Translations under genes and position numbers: made by a program
Notes under the pieces: generated by a model
The model's database searches: none
Told to the model about the DNA's origin: nothing
What the model saw: the letters and a program-made list of their open reading frames with translations, nothing else
Assembly (NCBI GenBank): GCA_037074765.1
Contig: JBAMDO010000568.1
Span: 434,001 to 498,000, forward strand
Direction of reading: 5' to 3'
DNA length: 64,000 nucleotides
Source: Mansonella perstans
Taxonomy: Eukaryota > Nematoda > Chromadorea > Rhabditida > Onchocercidae
Shown here: in pieces, positions 50,919 to 64,000 of the stretch
Position numbering within the stretch: the stretch's first letter is position 1
Layout of the letters: each line of letters starts with the position of its first letter

Positions 50919-53900
50919 CTGCAAGAGAGATTGTAAATTAACATAACCAAGCAAGGTAAATGAGTGATGCTTCGACGGTGTAATCTGCTTTTGCACAATT
51001 CATCAAAAATATTCGCTGAAACAGTGCCGATTTTAAAGATCAAAATTTTAACTTATATAAAATTACAGAAGAAAAAACTTTCAGTTTGTGAAGAGAATTT
51101 CTCGAGACAATCCTCTTACTATTATGCTAGATTGGTGGAACATCTACTTGCATTTCTCACAAAATCAATCTAGGTTAAAATACATTCATTAAAACTGATG
51201 TTATGCGTTGTTTATTGTTTTTGATAAGAGAAACAGAATTATTTAAATATACGCCAAAATGATTGTCATTTCCTGTAAGCATGAGAGGATAATTTCACAT
51301 AAAGAAATGAGAATTAATTGATTGATGCGATGTCCATTATCTAAATAAGTTGAAAGTTCAGGCAAAGTATGGAAACCTAATGAGCTCTATTTATAATGAT
51401 TCTGAACTTAAGAACGAACTGCGATTCAGTATGAAAAATTAAATCAGTGATCTGTAACCGACACTAGAATATGTAACCGACACTAATAGAATATGAGTGC
51501 AAGTGCAGAAATTCATAGAAAATTTATGCAAATCATTTAGAATAAGTTAATGAGCGGATAAAAATTCAAATTTACAATTTATCATTCAAATCATTGCTAA
51601 AAAATCCACACTTGCAATGGTTTTGAGCCATAAATATATTCGTTATAGAGAGCCATCAATTAATTTACGCATATTTTGATTGAAATCATTTTTTAGCTTA
51701 ATAAGTAACTGTTTTTTTATTCATTGAATATTTCTTATCTAACAATTTCTAAATGAATTTCCATTGATTTTATTCTTATTTTAATACATGGAAATCTGTA
51801 TTTTACATTGTAAATTTTTTTTTTTTTTTTTTATAAAGTAATCAATAATCAATCAAATGAAAATTAATCATTTTCACATTAAAAAAAAGAAACTTTGAAG
51901 TTATATGAAAAAGTAAACTCAAATAAAAAAAAAAAAAAAAAATTAAATTCTAAAAATGCAATAAAAAAGAACAAACAGAACTGTTGATTTCTCGAGAATA
52001 TTCAATTAGATCAACGATAAAGGAACTTATTGGAGTGAGATAATACATGCAATATTATTTACCTGCCCTATACACACTGTAACCTTTGCATACACAGAAA
52101 CATAGATCAACAGGTGACATCAGCAATAATCTCAGATTTTGCATATACATATCTTTAGTTCGATATGAAAATCATCATCCCTGTTTCATCGTTGTTATCT
52201 ATCTCCAAATGTCTAATGAATCGGACAAGAGCTCTGTGGTGAGGTATCTGAAGTTAAAACTTTCATATACCATTATCCTTCTGAATTGCTGATGGCTCTC
52301 TGTTGAGGTATTTGAATTTAAAACTTTCATATACCACTGTCCTTCTGAATTGCTGATGGCTCTCTGTTGAGGTATTTGAAGTTAAAACTTTCATATACCA
52401 CTGTCCTTCTGAATTGCTGATGGCTCTGTGTTGAGGTATTTGAAGCTAAAACTTTCATATACCACTGTCCTTCTGAATTGCTGATGGCTCTGTGTTGAGG
52501 TATTTGAAGCTAAAACTTTCATATACCACTGTCCTTATGCATTGCTGATATCCATCGAGTAATTTCTGTCATGTGCAAAATAACTATGCAATTCAGAGCA
52601 ATGTGCGGAGCAAGTTGGTTGAGTCGGGAGGTAGATAGTCAAATTTGAAAAAAATTACTTTTGCTATCAAATTAAATTGCCAAATTACTTTTTACAAAGT
52701 CGATACTCAATCATTACCACTTAACTAGAACATGTAAACAGTTGTATCTGTAATCTGTGAACATTTTCTTCATAATCTTCTGAAAGTGTGAATGTTCTTC
52801 GGCGTGTATCGTAACAATCTCAAAGAGATTTCTGAAGACCTCCTTCATATATATTAGTATTTCCACTCTAGCTTCTTTCCCAACTATACGTGATCTCTTA
52901 ACACATATTCTGAATGGCTGTAGTGAGGAAATTCTACCAACTTTCCTGTAAGTGCCACATACCTGTTCTATTTATTTCTGAACTTTACCCTTGTTAATGA
53001 AACTTTAAAAGATACTGACAGGTCAATCTGAAATATCATCAGCGTTTTTTAGAGATTAACTAACATGTTTGCATTTGCAAAATGTGGAATGTTTAGAGCA
53101 TCTTAAAATCCTTTTACATTTTTTTTGGTTCACGAAAAATAACATGGTCAATAAGGCCTCAACATAGTAAACATGTAATGAAAATGAAAATTGCTGATGA
53201 AAGAGATAAGAAAATTATGCAGAAATAAATTCCAAAAAACCGTAAAATTTCCAAAATGAATAAAGATAAGGCATTAAAATGTTTCAAATGACCATAAAAG
53301 AAAGAAGACGACAATTTGATGGTCTCAACGACACGTATAAATTAATCGTATAGCATACCAAACATTCAGAATTTGGTGTGAATAATCGTACAGAACCTGT
53401 TTTCTTTAATAAATTAATAAGATTTGGCAGTATTATACGCGTCTCATAACAACACAGTAGTAACTAGAAAATAAAATTTGGAAAAAGAAGCTTTACGAGA
53501 AACAAAATTACTAGAAAAGATAAATAAGGAAGCACTTTTCTCCTGCATTCTTCCGTACTGAAACTCTAAAATGAAATAATATTTTTCAAACAACAAATTA
53601 CGAAGTTGTGTATAAAATAAACATCTTGAGTAAATCACACTTAAAAAGTAATATATTAAATTCCAGAAACTATTTTAGCACCATAGTTAGTGCTGCTAAA
53701 GGACTAGTCTAACATCGTAACTAATATTACTAAACCGAAATGTATTTTCCCTTATGTTCCGTTTTATTTTTTGTCACTGTCTACCTATCGCCTATATCTT
53801 TTGTGTTCCTAGTTCTTTTGTTTATGTCATTTACTTCATTGTTTTCACTATTTTAATTACTACCAAAGCATTTGTTTTATATTTAGCAGTCATTTTTGCG

Positions 53901-54484
53901 TATTTTATCAAACTAAAAATAAATCAAATAATATTTTGCAGGTTAAATCAAAATTAAACAACTGTATCTATTGGTTGGATATTATTTTCACATCTGATTT
54001 GCAATAAAAATTAATATTTTCATCTATTATTACAGCTTTCTTTTAAAAAGCAGTATCACAACTGTAAATAATTTTTCATTGCAAATCAATGTCTAGTAGC
54101 AATTAGCTATGATAAAGTGCTACAGCATTATCCTTCATCCATAATGTACTAAAAGTAACTGTTTTAATTTTTCTTCACTTAGTTTCTCTGGTTTCCTATT
54201 TATTTTTGGTTCCACTTTTAATCTGTTTATGTTTGGTTCATTAAATGACAATAATCAGAAAGTGATTTCCGTTTTCTTTTCTCAAGCTCGTTCATAAAGT
54301 TGTATTATTTTACAAAGGTGCCAGGTGTACCTGATATCACCGACCTCCAGAAACGGAGCATTTGAACGCGCGTATATTCTTCCAAATCGTAAATAAATGC
54401 ATACTGGAACGATTAGACTTTCAGATAAATCACCAGTTCAGTAATCATACATTACCGATTTGTTAGCACCGACATTTAAAACAT
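50919..54484. other. Intergenic region between BIRC6 (5' side) and junctophilin (3' side)
   Basis: About 3.6 kb of AT-rich noncoding DNA with several homopolymer A/T tracts (for example near 51820-51830 and 51925-51940). It should hold the BIRC6 promoter. The only organised structure I see is the 64-bp minisatellite at 52227-52550. No open frame here resembles an exon of a known gene. Confidence 0.6.
52227..52550. repeat. Minisatellite, 64-bp unit, about five copies
   Basis: The start of the unit (GATGGCTCTCTGTTGAGGTA) recurs at 52291, 52355, 52419 and 52483, exactly 64 bp apart, with a partial boundary at 52547 and a diverged first copy from 52227. Inner copies differ by only a few bases; the two outer copies are more diverged, as expected for unequal exchange or slippage. 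Confidence 0.95.
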
Positions 54485-54490
54485 TTTATT
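54485..54490 (-). promoter_or_regulatory. Candidate poly(A) signal of junctophilin
   Basis: TTTATT on the plus strand gives AATAAA on the minus strand about 40 bp after the junctophilin stop codon, a typical distance for a short nematode 3' UTR. Confidence 0.55.
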
Positions 54491-54530
54491 GCAAACACCA
54501 CTTCGAGAAGACACACATGCAATGTATGTG

Positions 54531-64000
<9,470 letters not shown>

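Overview
The window is nuclear DNA from a nematode: strongly AT-rich, with many short exons, introns that open with GT and close with a T-rich stretch plus CAG or TAG, and proteins that read as animal orthologues. The base composition, intron style and BEL/Pao retrotransposon fit a clade III (spirurid or filarial) worm best. That placement is inference, because no species-specific marker is visible.

Three host genes fill the window. (1) Positions 181-4150, plus strand: the 3' two-thirds or so of xrn-2, the nuclear 5'-3' exoribonuclease; its 5' exons lie off the left edge. (2) Positions 4783-50859, minus strand: one giant gene of about 46 kb in dozens of exons, the orthologue of BIRC6/BRUCE/Apollon. 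It can be followed from an N-terminal beta-propeller with an inserted, complete BIR zinc domain, through two carbohydrate-binding-like beta-sandwich regions and a ubiquitin-like region, to a C-terminal E2 (UBC) domain with its catalytic cysteine. Almost every small open frame between 7.7 and 50.9 kb on the minus strand that looks real is an exon of this gene. (3) Positions 54531-63048, minus strand: a complete junctophilin gene in 11 coding exons, predicted 909 residues, with MORN repeats, a long Q/S/Y-rich divergent region and a C-terminal membrane anchor.

xrn-2 and BIRC6 are tail-to-tail, 632 bp apart. BIRC6 and junctophilin are head-to-tail on the minus strand, with 3.7 kb between them that holds a 64-bp minisatellite. 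The last BIRC6 intron (5005-7729) contains a 2,558-bp gag-only BEL/Pao LTR element inserted antisense to the host gene. A second, decayed gag fragment of the same superfamily lies in another BIRC6 intron near 18.8 kb.

The three genes act in unrelated processes: nuclear RNA decay and transcription termination; ubiquitin-dependent control of apoptosis and autophagy; and ER/plasma-membrane junctions in muscle and neurons. I see no operon or functional cluster and no prokaryote-type system. The points most worth follow-up are the intact BIR domain in a nematode BRUCE, the recent deleted BEL element in its last intron, a matching ATGA overlap between a short upstream frame and the main start in both BIRC6 and junctophilin, and a GC-AG intron in junctophilin.
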